Assembly (NCBI GenBank): GCA_963575645.1
Contig: OY754467.1
Coordinates: forward strand, 37,631,108 to 37,695,107
Direction of reading: 5' to 3'
Source of the DNA: Xanthostigma xanthostigma
Lineage: Eukaryota > Arthropoda > Insecta > Raphidioptera > Raphidiidae
DNA: 64,000 nucleotides
The translations under genes and the position numbers were made by a program. The notes under the pieces were generated by a model that made no database searches, had not been told where the DNA came from, and saw nothing but the letters and a program-made list of their open reading frames with translations. Shown here piece by piece: positions 11,014 to 21,082 of the stretch (position 1 is its first letter; every line of letters starts with the position of its first letter).

Positions 11014-11598
11014 CAGTGTGGTCACTTAAGTGTGCAACATATGGGAAAATTTTTAATTAAATGCACAACCAAAATACAAATATTGCCAAAAGTTGGTGCT
11101 TGTCCGATAATCATTTTAGGTGCTCTTAGAATTGTTGAAACTCAAACAGCATACAGGGTGTTTAATATCGTTCCAACAAACATAAAGTTTGTGATTCCAT
11201 AAAAAATTAAAATTAATTTTACAAATATGGATGAATTTGAACAAAGCTATGCGAAATTGATTTGATTTTGAATAATTTATTACCTAGTGTGTTTAAGGTA
11301 AGTATAAAAAATTTTTTTCAAAAAAAATATAATTTTGGTTTTTCAAAAAAAAAAAACATTTTTCTTAGAAGGTATTTGGGTATAACTTTTAATTCTAAAC
11401 AGCTTTTTCTTATAACATTTCGCTGAATTTTTTGAAATAAGGGCACTTTACAATTTTTATATTTTTTGACCCACCCTGTATGCTGTTTGAGTTTCAACAA
11501 TTCTAAGAGCACCTAAAATGATTATCGGATATTTGTATTTTGATTGTGCATTAAATAAAAAATTTTCCCATATGTTGCACACTTAAGTGACCACACTG
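11014..11598. mobile_element. Foldback MITE, mariner-like, TA-flanked
   Basis: The ends are CAGTGTGGTCACTTAAGTG and its complement, flanked by TA at 11012-11013 and 11599-11600. The arms extend about 130-150 bp inward (to about 11163 and from about 11470), sharing GAATTGTTGAAACTCAAAC. The central 300 bp is A+T-rich with no transposase. End sequence and TA duplication fit a mariner/Tc1-derived non-autonomous element. Confidence 0.8.
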
Positions 11599-12390
11599 TA
11601 TATATATATAATATACGTCCCGCTACATATTAGAAATTAAAGCCGTGTTGCGATTCTGGTATTTGTTACATACCAGAGATTGTGAGGTGTTACGTAATAT
11701 TATAAATCAACATTCTGTCTGCTATATAAACGCTGTTTGTTAGCGACTATTTGCGAAAATACGTGTCGCTTAACAAACGAAAATAGATCTATCTTAAATA
11801 ATATCTATGTCTGCCTCGTGAATATAGGTATACGTACGTGTGTTAGCATTCAATATTTTATAGAGGAATAATATCAGGTTATAGGGTAAAGGTGCAAGTT
11901 CTCGATCAGTACAATCCTGTCCGTAAGTTTGTGGCAGATACTATGGCTTGGACCAATAATAGACAACTTTTTTAAGCTTAAAGATTTAAGCCTCGCTTAA
12001 GCATAATTAAAAGGAAACATTAAAAAGTTGCCGTATTAGTTTAAAAAACACATGTGAAAATATTACTTTTTAAATTTCGCGCTAAAACGTCAAGTCACCG
12101 CAACGAATTTCGCGTCACCGGAGAAATAGAGAAGTATTTAAAAATACTAATAATTAGATATGTTACACTTTGTCATAAAACAAATGAGATTATAACCTTG
12201 AAGTTTGCAGAGTTTACGAAAAGAGGTCCCAATTTTTATAGCCTAGGTTACTCCTTATAACATCAGCTATCTGCCAGTGAAAGTCCCGTCAAAATCGATC
12301 CTGTCGTTTCGGAGATTAGCCGTAACAAACAGACAGATAGACAAAAATGTTTAAATTTTTTTTTTTTTATAAGTATACCTATACTGTAGG
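11599..12390. other. No gene recognised
   Basis: A+T-rich interval. The 12260-12350 part resembles decayed repeat sequence (CCGTCAAAATCGATCCTGTC), similar to text in Helitron-like copies elsewhere in the window, but without clear ends. Confidence 0.35.
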
Positions 12391-13185
12391 TATATGTTAC
12401 GACTAGAACCCGAAGTGCGGCTAGACCTAGTTTTAGCAGGTTAGAACTAGGTGTAGCCACTTACTCTTGGTTCAATCTAGTATTAGCCGATTGTTTTTGG
12501 GTAAAACTAGGTCTAGCCGGTACCATTCCGGCTAGAACTAGGTCCAACCAAACCCTAGTGGCTGATACTAGGTTCAGCCGATATCATGCCGGCTAAAACT
12601 AGATCCAACCAAATCTATTTCTAGGAGTAACGTGTATACAGGTTATATATATACCCTGGGTGGAAGTTGTTCTACTAACTCTACAGAGCCACCTATTTCT
12701 GGCTTTTAAGATATTAAAAAAACACCTTATAATAAGAAACGCAGAGAAAATAAAATTCGACGAATTTATTTTAATAATTGACTTTTACTAAAGTGGGACT
12801 ACAATTTTAACATAATAGGAACAATCAGCAACATTTTTTTTAACAACAGAAAATAATTGTATCTTTTATAAGGAAGAATATTATTATTATTATCAATCAC
12901 ACTTTTATAAATCAACACTATTAGTTATTTATTAGAACAATTCGCCTGTTACACGTTTGAACTTGTTTGCATCTAGTTTTAGCCGGCATGATATCGGCTA
13001 GACCTAGTATCAGCCACTAGGGTTTGGTTGGACCTAGTTCTAGCCGGAATGGTATACCGGATAGACCTAGTTTTATCCGAAAACAATCGGCTAATACTAG
13101 ATTTAACCAAGAGTAAGTGGCTACACCTAGTTCTGACCGGCTAAAACTAGGCGTAGCCGCACTTCGGGTTCTAGCCGTAACATAT
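12391..13185. mobile_element. Inverted-repeat element with CTAGCCG subrepeats in its arms
   Basis: Outer ends TATATGTTACG and CGTAACATATA enclose arms of about 220 bp (12391-12615 and 12968-13185). Each arm is built of repeated AACTAGGT and TAGCCG blocks that are themselves nearly palindromic, for example GGCTAGACCTAGTTTTAGC. The arms are noticeably richer in G+C than the centre. No protein is encoded and the superfamily is unknown. Confidence 0.75.
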
Positions 13186-14367
13186 ATACTTTCGTATGCA
13201 TGTAGTAAAAAGCTGTTATTTTGACAGTACAAATAGACACATCAATTTTATTTATATGTACAGATTTTATCATTGGTGCCTTTTTGAGACACCATGTAAT
13301 TCAAGCGCTCGTGCAAGGCGTTGTGGGCGTTACAGTACTAAATAATTAATGTCTGTGTAAACCTTACAGAGTAAAGCTTACATACAAAATTGGGTTGGAG
13401 ATATTTGTAATGCAAATCTAAACGTTACCGTTGCTTTGATTCAGTACAATTATTTACATTATTGTAAACAGAAAAACCTTATTAAAAATGTTTATGATTT
13501 TTCAACCGACTTAAAATGTAGTTTCTGTAAGTTGCGATGACGTTTTTTTTAGGTGAGTGACATTCTATTACATTTTTTGCACGTATTTCCTATAAAATTT
13601 TATTTAATAATAATAATATTTCTGGCAGCTGGTGTATTCGCTGTGTTCATTTAATTTGGGTTGTTTACGAAAACTACGCGTGCTTTGTGTTGCTTTGCTC
13701 TCTGTTCAGTGTCTGTTACGGTCTATAGCCGAATTCGATCGATGCCCGAAATAAATGTGCAAAACTCGAACAAAAGTATAAGGTTATGTTCTTGTTTATC
13801 CACACAATTCAATAGATAGGTAAGTACATAAACAACAATCATAACCTTGCTTTTATTCGAGTTCGGATTCGAATGAATCAAGCAGAACTATAGTACTGTT
13901 CGTTCATAAAAAGTACAGAACTAGTTTTTGTCCAATTTTGAAAACGCGCTAAACTAGTTTTGCTTTTTTATAGCAGTAAATATCCGTTTAAATGTAATAT
14001 TTCGGGTTTAGGATATATTTGTTGGCCAAAACTAGTTTTGCGCATTTATTTCGGACATTGACCGAATTCGAGTATAGACCGTAACACCTACAACCTATAA
14101 ACTGTGTGATGACTACTACTTTATCAGTAATTTTTAATATATCGTATTTAAAGTTAAGTCTTAGTCGTTATACTACTTTATTCTTGTTGTGGGACATTCA
14201 AACTTTGCGCTCTTTAAAAGACCAAATGTTTCAAGGCGATTGTAACTCGCGAAGCATCGAAGGGAGCGATTGAATTGATGACAGGTTCAGTTATTCGTTG
14301 ATTTTTTAACCTTTTTTCCAAAACCATTTATTTATTTATTTACTTTGTTGTGTTCTCATTTACGTAA
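13186..14367. other. No gene recognised
   Basis: The stretch is A+T-rich. At 13700-14090 there is a weak inverted relation: TTACGGTCTATAGCCGAATTC and its complement GAATTCGAGTATAGACCGTAA, with ACTAGTTTTGC-type repeats between. This is probably a decayed foldback at about 13711-14084. Confidence 0.4.
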
Positions 14368-15280
14368 AGTCCTTGCTAGATTTCACTACTAGTTGTCTAG
14401 CGCTGATTTTCTTAATTGCTATTATGTGCTCGCTTATCACACGAGACGTCTGTACAAGCTTGCTCTGCAGGTAGATTCGATGCGCGTGCAATGATAGAAC
14501 GCTACAAACACTGTGTTTGTTTGTGGGCGTTTGTTCAAGTCGCCCACGTGACAAAATACTGATTCCTGATCATAGAATATAGAATGATAGGAAGGAGGGT
14601 TTGATACTTTGCGTACGACTTTTTAGAGACACGGAAACAGCTATTTTGATCCTCCAAGTATGACTCATTATTTTGCTATCTCACTGTCAAGTTTGAACGC
14701 TGTATCAAAGCTGTGAACAAAGTGGATGTTTTTAGCAGTTTTAAGTGTTAAAACTAGTGTGAGAAATAATTTTTGGGAGACAGGTCGACAAGTGTACGTT
14801 TTCAGAACCACTATTTTTCACTAAAATAAACGTTTCAAATTTTTTTCACTTGTTAGAAAACAAAATTACACAGTTTCTAAAATAAAATTAGTATTTTTCA
14901 TATAAATTTTCAGAGAAAATAAAATGTTAAAGTTGGAATAATTGTGTATGCCGCACATTTTTATAGTTGACATTTTGATAGCTAACCAATCAGAACACTA
15001 TTAATCTAACTAGACTGCCAACCGGAAGCATAAGCCGGCCATATGCAACCTCCATCCCGGTCGCGCTTATCTAATCGTATGCTCCTTCCTGTGGTTTTAT
15101 ATTCAAAGTTCCTGATTGTTTCTGCTTATACCTAGCAAGAAAAATAGCCCCTCTTCTAATTTTAAAACCTATCTTGTGAGCTAGCAGGCGAGCTCGCAGT
15201 GACGTCATATCGTGCCGCATACCCAGTCTACCGGCCAGCAGAAGTCCAAGCAGTGTTTCTAGCCACGTGTGCAGCGGCCT
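14368..15280 (-). mobile_element. PIF-like MITE family P, copy 1, split by a hAT
   Basis: The two halves (14368-14570 and 15109-15280) match family copies at 36.0, 42.0 and 44.0 kb. Shared text includes CCTTGCTAGATT, CACGAGACGTCT, CTATCTTGTGAGCTAGCAG and the end GTGTGCAGCGGCCT. The left terminus is worn. The copy at 41978-42395 has TTA on both sides, which fits the PIF/Harbinger superfamily. A separate hAT element interrupts this copy with an exact 8-bp duplication. Confidence 0.75.
14571..15108. mobile_element. Non-autonomous hAT, 538 bp, TSD TTCCTGAT
   Basis: TTCCTGAT occurs at 14563-14570 and again at 15109-15116, with the host MITE sequence resuming after it. The ends are imperfect inverted repeats: left CATAGAATATAGAATGATAG, right complement CTTTGAATATAAAACCACAG, both then GGAAGGAG. 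The 8-bp duplication is diagnostic of the hAT superfamily. No transposase is present. The insertion postdates the MITE. Confidence 0.8.
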
Positions 15281-15795
15281 ATACATTCAAATATTCAGTG
15301 CTGCTAGTATCGTGTTTAACAGACGTTTGTGAGATTTTTGTTTAGTAAAATATATACTTTAAATTTAAAATAGGAATACGGCGAATAATTAGTTTTGTGT
15401 TTTTTTTAACGCCCAGCCCCTTTAATTGTGACAATACCCGTACCGATTTATACAAAAAAACAGGTGATCGGTATATAAATATGTAAATTAAAATTCAAAC
15501 CTATTACATTAAATTTATCACGAAAACAAAAAGTAACACAAACTCATTAAAAATACATTACATGAATAATAAACTCAATAACATGTGATATACGGTTGTT
15601 AGTCTATACATAGTAGTGGTGCACATATACTATTGACGTCGGTCGGACGGCGGGACTTGAATCACAAAGTCTCGTTTCATACCATTCTGAACATGTAAGG
15701 CATCGTTTGTGAAATGTGCAATAATTTTTGTAAAAAAAAAACACAACGGATCGCATCGGCAAACTCCTGTAGAAATATAAAATAAAAACTATATA
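15281..15795. other. No gene; fragment of a TIR family end
   Basis: At about 15625-15660, ACTATTGACGTCGGTCGGAC and GGCGGGACTTG match the terminal region of the element family at 53.3 and 61.8 kb. The rest is A+T-rich without recognisable features. Confidence 0.45.
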
Positions 15796-16046
15796 CAAGC
15801 CAACAAAAAAGATTCAGGAGTGCCTAAGATCTGCCAAGGATACCAAAGACCCACTGGCAACACCCGGTATTTGTCTCGTTCTCTGCACATGTGGATCAGT
15901 ATATACTGGAACAACAAAACGAAGTGTAAAGACACGCATAACAGAACACAAGAGAAGTTGTAGACTGGGACACATCGAAAAATCTGCAATAGCCGAGCAT
16001 ACGTTGACTCTAGACAACCATAGGATCCTTTTTGAAGAAACCAAAG
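15796..16046 (+). pseudogene. Penelope-like element, GIY-YIG endonuclease domain fragment
   Basis: A continuous frame of about 84 codons reads KPTKKIQECLRSAKDTKDP at its start, then GICLVLCTCGSVYTGTTKRS, then TRITEHKRSCRLGHIEKSAI and AEHTLTLDNHRILFEETKV. This matches the order of the GIY-YIG nuclease domain at the C-terminus of Penelope-like retroelements: a GVY-type strand, Cys-x-Cys-Gly, VYxGxT, then a TRxxEH helix and an EKSAxAEH motif. GIY has become GIC and YIG has become YTG, so the catalytic signature is degraded. The reverse transcriptase part is absent upstream. The frame is cut at 16046 by a LINE and resumes at 16498. Confidence 0.8.
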
Positions 16047-16497
16047 TTAGATAGATAGATAGATAGAGATCTTTATTTTGTTGGTACAATTAATGTACAT
16101 AAATAGCGTCAACACAAAAACAATTAATTATAAAAACTCGTCCAATCTGTAGTGAGCCTTACTTAATAAATATTTTTTTAATTCTTCCTAAACTTTTGTT
16201 TGGAATTTGTTACAGTTATTTCAGTAGGTATCTTATTGTGTATTCTTATCATAGCGTTGCGGACACCTTTATGAGTCACTGCTAATGTACAATTTGTAGT
16301 TTTTAAATTATTTTTATTTCTTGTGGTATATTCATGTTTATTATGATTTTCATTAAACAAAGATGGATAGTTTTGTACAAAATTTGCACAATTTAGTATA
16401 TAAAGATCTACTAGTGTTAGTATGTTATACTGAATAAATAAATTTTTACAATGTTCTCTAGGTGCCACACCCGCTATGATACGAATACACTTTTTTT
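16047..16497 (-). mobile_element. 5'-truncated non-LTR retrotransposon (LINE) with GATA-type tail
   Basis: The minus-strand frame 16494-16178 reads CIRIIAGVAPREHCKNLF, later YILNCANFVQNYPSLF, then TTRNKNNLKTTNCTLAVTHK and IHNKIPTEI. This is the conserved tail after the reverse transcriptase domain in jockey/CR1-like LINEs. The 3' end is a run of TAGA repeats (plus 16047-16070) preceded on the minus strand by AATAAAGAT. It interrupts the Penelope-like frame. The target duplication is hidden in the repeat but is probably TAGA. Confidence 0.8.
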
Positions 16498-16800
16498 ATA
16501 GACAGAACATCGAGTTACTACCCATGTATATACAGAGAGGCCATAGAAATACACAAACACACAATAATTTCAACCGCAAAGATGAAGGTTTGAATCTAAG
16601 TAAAACCTGGACACCAGCACTGTGCAATACCAACCCACTAAATGGAACGATCAAAACGATCAATCACAGAAGAGCATACTACGACCGAGTAGAGAACACG
16701 AGCACGCTGACTATAAAAGACGGAAGTACCACACTTGTCGACACATTTACCTGTGAGCAGCCTAGAAGGACACTTCTCCCGCTACCACATCGCCTTTGAT
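16498..16800 (+). pseudogene. Penelope-like element, C-terminal coding remnant
   Basis: Joined after the LINE, the frame continues RTSSYYPCIYREAIEIHKH, then shifts frame to NNFNRKDEGLNLSKTWTPAL. This matches the end of the Penelope nuclease domain (REAIEIxKH, NRxxG, LSxxWxP), so one frameshift lies near 16570. Stops and the frameshift make it a relic. The non-coding 3' region follows, with a hammerhead relic. Confidence 0.75.
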
Positions 16801-16850
16801 AATGTCTACCGCAGTTGTAGACGAAATGTCAGCTAGTAATACCAATGGAC
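16795..16850 (+). ncRNA. Decayed hammerhead motif in Penelope-like 3' region
   Basis: TTGATAATGTCTACCGC is followed by GTAGACGAAATGTCAGC. A six-pair stem II (GTCTAC with GTAGAC) precedes GAAA and a GTC triplet. The first core half deviates from CUGANGA at two positions, so it should be inactive. Its position just after the Penelope-like coding end agrees with published hammerheads in the repeats of that group. Confidence 0.5.
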
Positions 16851-16889
16851 CACGGCATATTTGGATCAACACCGGCCGTGAAAGCCTAC

Positions 16890-17187
16890 ACACTTGGATA
16901 AAACTTAATTAGTTTTAACGAATTGTTCAGCATTGCACGAAGCCTATTTGAAATCGTCGGATATTTTTAAGGATCGTTTTTAAATGTTGACTAAAACGTG
17001 TCACCAAAATTTCATCAAAATCAGAGAGGCAACCAGAATTTTATGTCTACATTTTATATTACCGTTCGCATAGAGGTTGAAACAGAGTTTTATATTTTAA
17101 CACTTGTCAGGTTCCTCAACTTATATTGCATTCATCATAAAAGAAAGGGTTCTTCTCTTTATTCTTGTGGATATAATATGGAGATAT
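16890..17187. repeat. Fragment of dispersed repeat (GCACGAAGCCTATTT family)
   Basis: GCATTGCACGAAGCCTATTT near 16930 and CCAAAATTTCATCAAAATC near 17003 correspond to GCACGAAGCCTATTT and CCAAAATTTTATTAAAATC in the 53.5-53.8 kb repeat. The ends are unclear. Confidence 0.4.
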
Positions 17188-17402
17188 CAAAATATTTTAA
17201 TTATTCCTTACACAAGATAGTTTGGGTAAAAAATGAATATTTAAAAAATTGTCGATATATGTTAAAAAATTACAGATTATACACTTATAATTTTTAATGT
17301 GCTATTAGCAATCTGTAATTTTTTAACATATATCGACAATTATTTAAATATTCATTTTTACACCCAAACTATCTTGTGTAAGGAATAATTAAAATATTTT
17401 TA
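17188..17402. repeat. Long hairpin, arms about 93 bp
   Basis: Arms 17188-17280 and 17312-17402 are near-perfect complements, including TAGTTTGGGT against ACCCAAACTA and AAAAAATTACAGATT against AATCTGTAATTTTTT. The loop is about 31 bases. High arm identity suggests a recent small MITE or a local inverted duplication. No target duplication could be fixed. Confidence 0.8.
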
Positions 17403-17915
17403 TATATACTTGTATTCAGTTTACGCTGGTAAAGGCTAGTAAAAAAATATGCCTTTTTTGCGGCTATTGTTTGAAATTAATTAAAGTTTTCAGAGCTGAA
17501 AGATTAAAAAAGAAACCAAAGTTATTGAAACTTTATTACAATGCATATTGAAGAATTGACGGCATTTACTCAGCACGCCGCGCAGTATTCGTTTTGTCAG
17601 TCAGTGTGTCATTAAAAAATCAATAAGCATGAATAATAAACACGTAAACACTGTCAACTTCACTGCTTTGGGAAAACAGGCTTGATCGCAATTATTAAAA
17701 ACCCAACTCGCAGTTCTGAACTCTGTCGACAAAATATAGTGTATTTGTTAATCATGGAGGTATTGTATTATGTCAACTTAAATTTGTGTTTGGCTTAATA
17801 TGTTATTGGTTGCGGCAGAGTACAGACAACATAGTACCAACCTGCGTGTGACAAACTAGTGTACATAGATTCAGAGATACGCTCATGTTGCTTTTTTAGA
17901 CATAAGACATAATAA
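17403..17915. other. No gene recognised
   Basis: A+T-rich interval without supported features. Confidence 0.45.
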
Positions 17916-18328
17916 CTAGCGGTCCGTCCCGGTTTCACCCGGGTGCGATAAATCTAATTCAGCAAAATGTATTTCGTTTGCTGACCGGCATCTGAACTAA
18001 GCGCTTTGAACAAATTCTACCAGATTTGCTTCTGAACTAATAGCTTTAAGCGAATTCTAACAGACGTCGTTACTTGGTACTACACCATTTTTTTTTGTTT
18101 GCTTCTGAACTAATAGCTTTGAGTAAATTCTATCAGATGTCGTTACATGTTACTAAACAGTTTTTTTGCGAAAATATCGTAATTTTGTGCAAAATATTTA
18201 ATAAAAACTATCCTATTGCGTAAGTTGAACAAGGCAAGACACATTAAAGAAATTTCATTAAAATCGATTCCGTGGTTTCAGAGATTAGCGCTGCCAAAAT
18301 TGTGACACGAAAATTTTATATATATAGA
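17916..18328 (-). mobile_element. Non-autonomous Helitron, family H1
   Basis: On the minus strand the element starts TCTATATATATAAAATTTTC after an A (plus 18329 is T) and ends with the hairpin CCCGGGTGAAACCGGG, then ACGGACCG and CTAG, followed by T. A 5' TC, a 3' hairpin and CTAG between host A and T are the diagnostic Helitron ends. Internally a unit with GAACTAATAGCTTT is repeated about three times. No Rep/helicase is encoded. Related copies lie near 29.1, 31.8 and 41.0 kb. Confidence 0.8.
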
Positions 18329-18799
18329 TTTCTATAAGGAGCATTGTCTATTTACTCAATGTGCGGTGAGCGAAGGAAACAAAGCGTATCGAACATATAT
18401 ATCTGCGTCTCTTTTTTCCAAGTAATTCCTCGGTTATTCCGACAATATATATATACTAGCATGAAGTATATCTCTCTTTATCAAAAGTTTTATGGCTTTA
18501 TCTATGGCGTTAGCCAATCAGAACCAACGAGCTCTTACGACTTAAAAAAAGACAGAAGTATATGTTTGTACCCTAATGGTTCGTTGCGACTTTATTCCTA
18601 TGCTCGATATATAATAAAAGTATATAAGACAATTGATAAATGCCATCCATAAGAAAACATTGAAAAAAAAAACTTGTAATGGAAGCAACCACAGGGCTGG
18701 ATAAGGTGGGCAGCCCTCGATATTTTTTTTGCACCTCGAAACCTTAATTTTGGTATAAATACCAATTTGACAATTGCGGGCAAAATTTGACATTTCTAA

Positions 18800-18966
18800 A
18801 GGAGACTTCCTTTAGGTAGTTACCTACTTACGCAAAGTAATTCATGAACTCCTACCCTAGCACTGACTTAAGTCAAGTTGGGTAGGAAAATTCCGTAATT
18901 TTAGATTTATAATTTGTTTTGTTTTGTAACATTTTTGTGGGAATAAAAATTTATTATTATTATTAT
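18800..18966 (+). mobile_element. 3' end of a non-LTR element with ATT-repeat tail
   Basis: GGGAATAAAAATTTATT leads into an ATT repeat at about 18948-18967. An AATAAA signal followed by a trinucleotide tail is typical of 5'-truncated jockey-like LINE copies. No coding part is seen here. Confidence 0.4.
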
Positions 18967-20158
18967 TAATCTTATATCCGTAGGATATTTATACCCCTGG
19001 CTCTCGGCCTAAATCTCATAAATCGAAATTGTCCTACCGTGCGAAAAGAAGTTTTACTTCAAAATTAGATAAGTGTTTTCAAGCACGAATATTAATTGTC
19101 AAACATATCAGTCGTGGGAATAATTACATAATATAATTATTCTCGTGTGTTCTTGTGCAATGCACAAATTGTTATTATTAATGCACTAGTTATTGTCAAA
19201 TAGACAAATCGTGGGAATTTGGCGTAATGCGAACTTTCGCAACTAGAGCTATTAGTTACCAATTATTTTGTACTTACCGTCGCATTGTTTATAGCTTAAA
19301 TAATCAATATTTATGAACAATTAAGTGATAGGCCAGTGATTCTCGCTGTCATTAATAATTTCAGCACTCATGCAGTTATATTAAATTTGAAAAGACAATG
19401 TATTTTGTCTGCTATTCGAAACCTTTGCTACGTTTCTAATAGATTTTCTAAAGCAATAATAAATTAAAAACTTGATAGTGACTTCAATAAACACGTATAA
19501 TTTTTCTAGAGATGATCACATGATAAGTAATAATTATTATAAGATAATCTATCATCATTGTCAGTAGATCTAGATAAGATTGTAGATTAATGATGGTTTG
19601 CAAAAAAATTGATTTGATATTGACCATACATTGCATAATTACAGTTTAATAGATACAGGAGCAATCTAATGTCGTTGTCAAACTTTCTGTCTTTGTACTC
19701 ACACAAAAACAAATGATTTATCTACATAATATAGAAAAGTATTGGTTTTCAAGTTCGAAATGCGTAGAAAAATGTTGTTTCAAAGTGAATATTGTACAAA
19801 AAAATATGTTAAATATAGATGCAAACACAACTTAAACCCATTTCAATTTATGTATTATTTTTTGAGCAGGAACAATTTAAAATTCTACTATGCTTTACTT
19901 ACGGAGAAATATGAGTGATCACAATCTAAGGTCATTATCAAATCAGATTTTCTGAGAACGATTTCTGCAACCCGACGTGAGACGCTCTACATCTAAGGCT
20001 ATTAGCGTTTGTCATTAATTGATCAACAGGAGATTATTATCAAATAAACCATTCTTTTGATGCTGTGAAATCGAATTGTACTATATTTTCTGGAAATATT
20101 GCTTTTTTATTTGATATTTCATCATCGATGTCAAATATTGTTTGGCCATCAAGTAGCA
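18967..20158. other. About 1.2 kb intron-like A+T-rich sequence
   Basis: The interval lies directly downstream (minus strand) of the coding exon at 20159-21082 and is probably its intron. A donor-like GTAAGTAC preceded by ATGCGACG sits on the minus strand at 19272-19285, without a convincing partner. Confidence 0.4.
19903..19951 (-). CDS. Candidate small exon downstream of 20159-21082 (speculative)
   Basis: On the minus strand CGTTCTCAG precedes the segment and the strong donor GTAAGTAAA follows it at 19902. One frame is open and reads KSDLIMTLDCDHSYFS. It joins in phase to the upstream exon only if that exon uses the weak donor after CAGAG at 20181. The pyrimidine tract is short, so the assignment is weak. 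Confidence 0.2.
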
Positions 20159-21082
20159 TTAGCTTCCGAATAACAGACACCTCTGTCTTTCAAACGGGAG
20201 CTCTACCTCTGAAAACGGGAAATCCAAGCTGCCCCAGTCGGCGCACTTCTCACACAAATCTGGAAAGAGGGGCGGCGGACACGCCAGATCCCACTCTTGA
20301 TCCCTGCACTCCCTGCATTCGAGCTGGTGCTGATTCAATTGATTCTGGTTATCGTACGGATCGCCGGTCAGTTGTTCCGACCTTCTCACGCTGCATCTTC
20401 TCGTCAGCGGACCGGCCGATTCGTCGTCGACTTCATCTCCGACGGCCGTCGCAACGTCAGCCGGCGCTGACGCCGGCTTAGCGGCGACCTCGATGCTGTC
20501 TACACGTTCTGGCGGTTCGGGAACACGTATTTTTGGAATGTGATCGGGAAGGGCGAGCGGCGTCAAGGGCTGAAGGAGACGGGATTTCGGACAGCGATGC
20601 GAATGTTCGGCGGATAGATCTTTGTGGCTTTCGGATTGCGGAAACATGCACGATTGTGAATGATGGATCCGAGCGGTCGAGCGCGATCTACACAATTGAC
20701 CGCTCGTTTCGGACGTTCGTAAATGATTCTGGTGGACAGTGCTGCTGTTGCGGCGGTGGGTTTCGTGCGGCGCTTTCAAGGTCACTGCCTTGTTTTCGCC
20801 GGGACCTGCTGGTTTTGGACGACCGAACTGCTGGCCTTGGCCGTGACTATAATAGTTGCTGGGGAGCTGATGGAATTGTTTGCTTTGGGATGTGTGACCT
20901 TGAGTCAGGTTTAATTTGGACGCGCCAGTGCCAACTTTACTCACGCCCAAATTGGACGCTTTCAATTGCTGTTGGGCGATGATGGCCGCGCTCTTTTGAG
21001 CGGCGGCTGCGGTTTTCTTTTGTTTTTGTTTTTGGCGCGCTTGCCTGCTGGCGATCGACGCGCCGCCTGCGGCTGCGTACAT
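20159..21082 (-). CDS. 5' coding exon of an unidentified protein, basic Ala/Gln-rich start and Cys pairs
   Basis: The open frame has 307 residues. The start MYAAAGGASIASRQARQKQK leads into a Lys/Ala/Gln-rich segment to about residue 43, then a Gly/Gln/His-rich stretch. A Ser/Arg/His-rich middle follows (about 105-165), then LPDHIPKIRVPEPPERVDSI near 180. An acidic segment, CSVRRSEQL, and a cysteine cluster CRECRDQEWDLAC then CEKCADWGS complete it. The ATG has AAA just before it (CAAAATG) and an in-frame TAA three codons upstream, so the start is well defined. G+C content is far above the surroundings, strong evidence of coding. The frame probably leaves the exon before its stop at 20159; candidate donors on the minus strand are GTGAGAAG (near 20254), GTAGAGCT (near 20203) and GTGTCTG (20180). 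No family is recognised. The two C-x-x-C pairs could bind zinc, but the spacing matches no domain I know. Confidence 0.7.
   Translation of the reverse strand: MYAAAGGASIASRQARQKQKQKKTAAAAQKSAAIIAQQQLKASNLGVSKVGTGASKLNLTQGHTSQSKQFHQLPSNYYSHGQGQQFGRPKPAGPGENKAVTLKAPHETHRRNSSTVHQNHLRTSETSGQLCRSRSTARIHHSQSCMFPQSESHKDLSAEHSHRCPKSRLLQPLTPLALPDHIPKIRVPEPPERVDSIEVAAKPASAPADVATAVGDEVDDESAGPLTRRCSVRRSEQLTGDPYDNQNQLNQHQLECRECRDQEWDLACPPPLFPDLCEKCADWGSLDFPFSEVELPFERQRCLLFGS

Noticed and set aside
20065..20982. Plus-strand frames of 138 and 149 codons
   Set aside because: They are antisense shadows of the minus-strand exon at 20159-21082.
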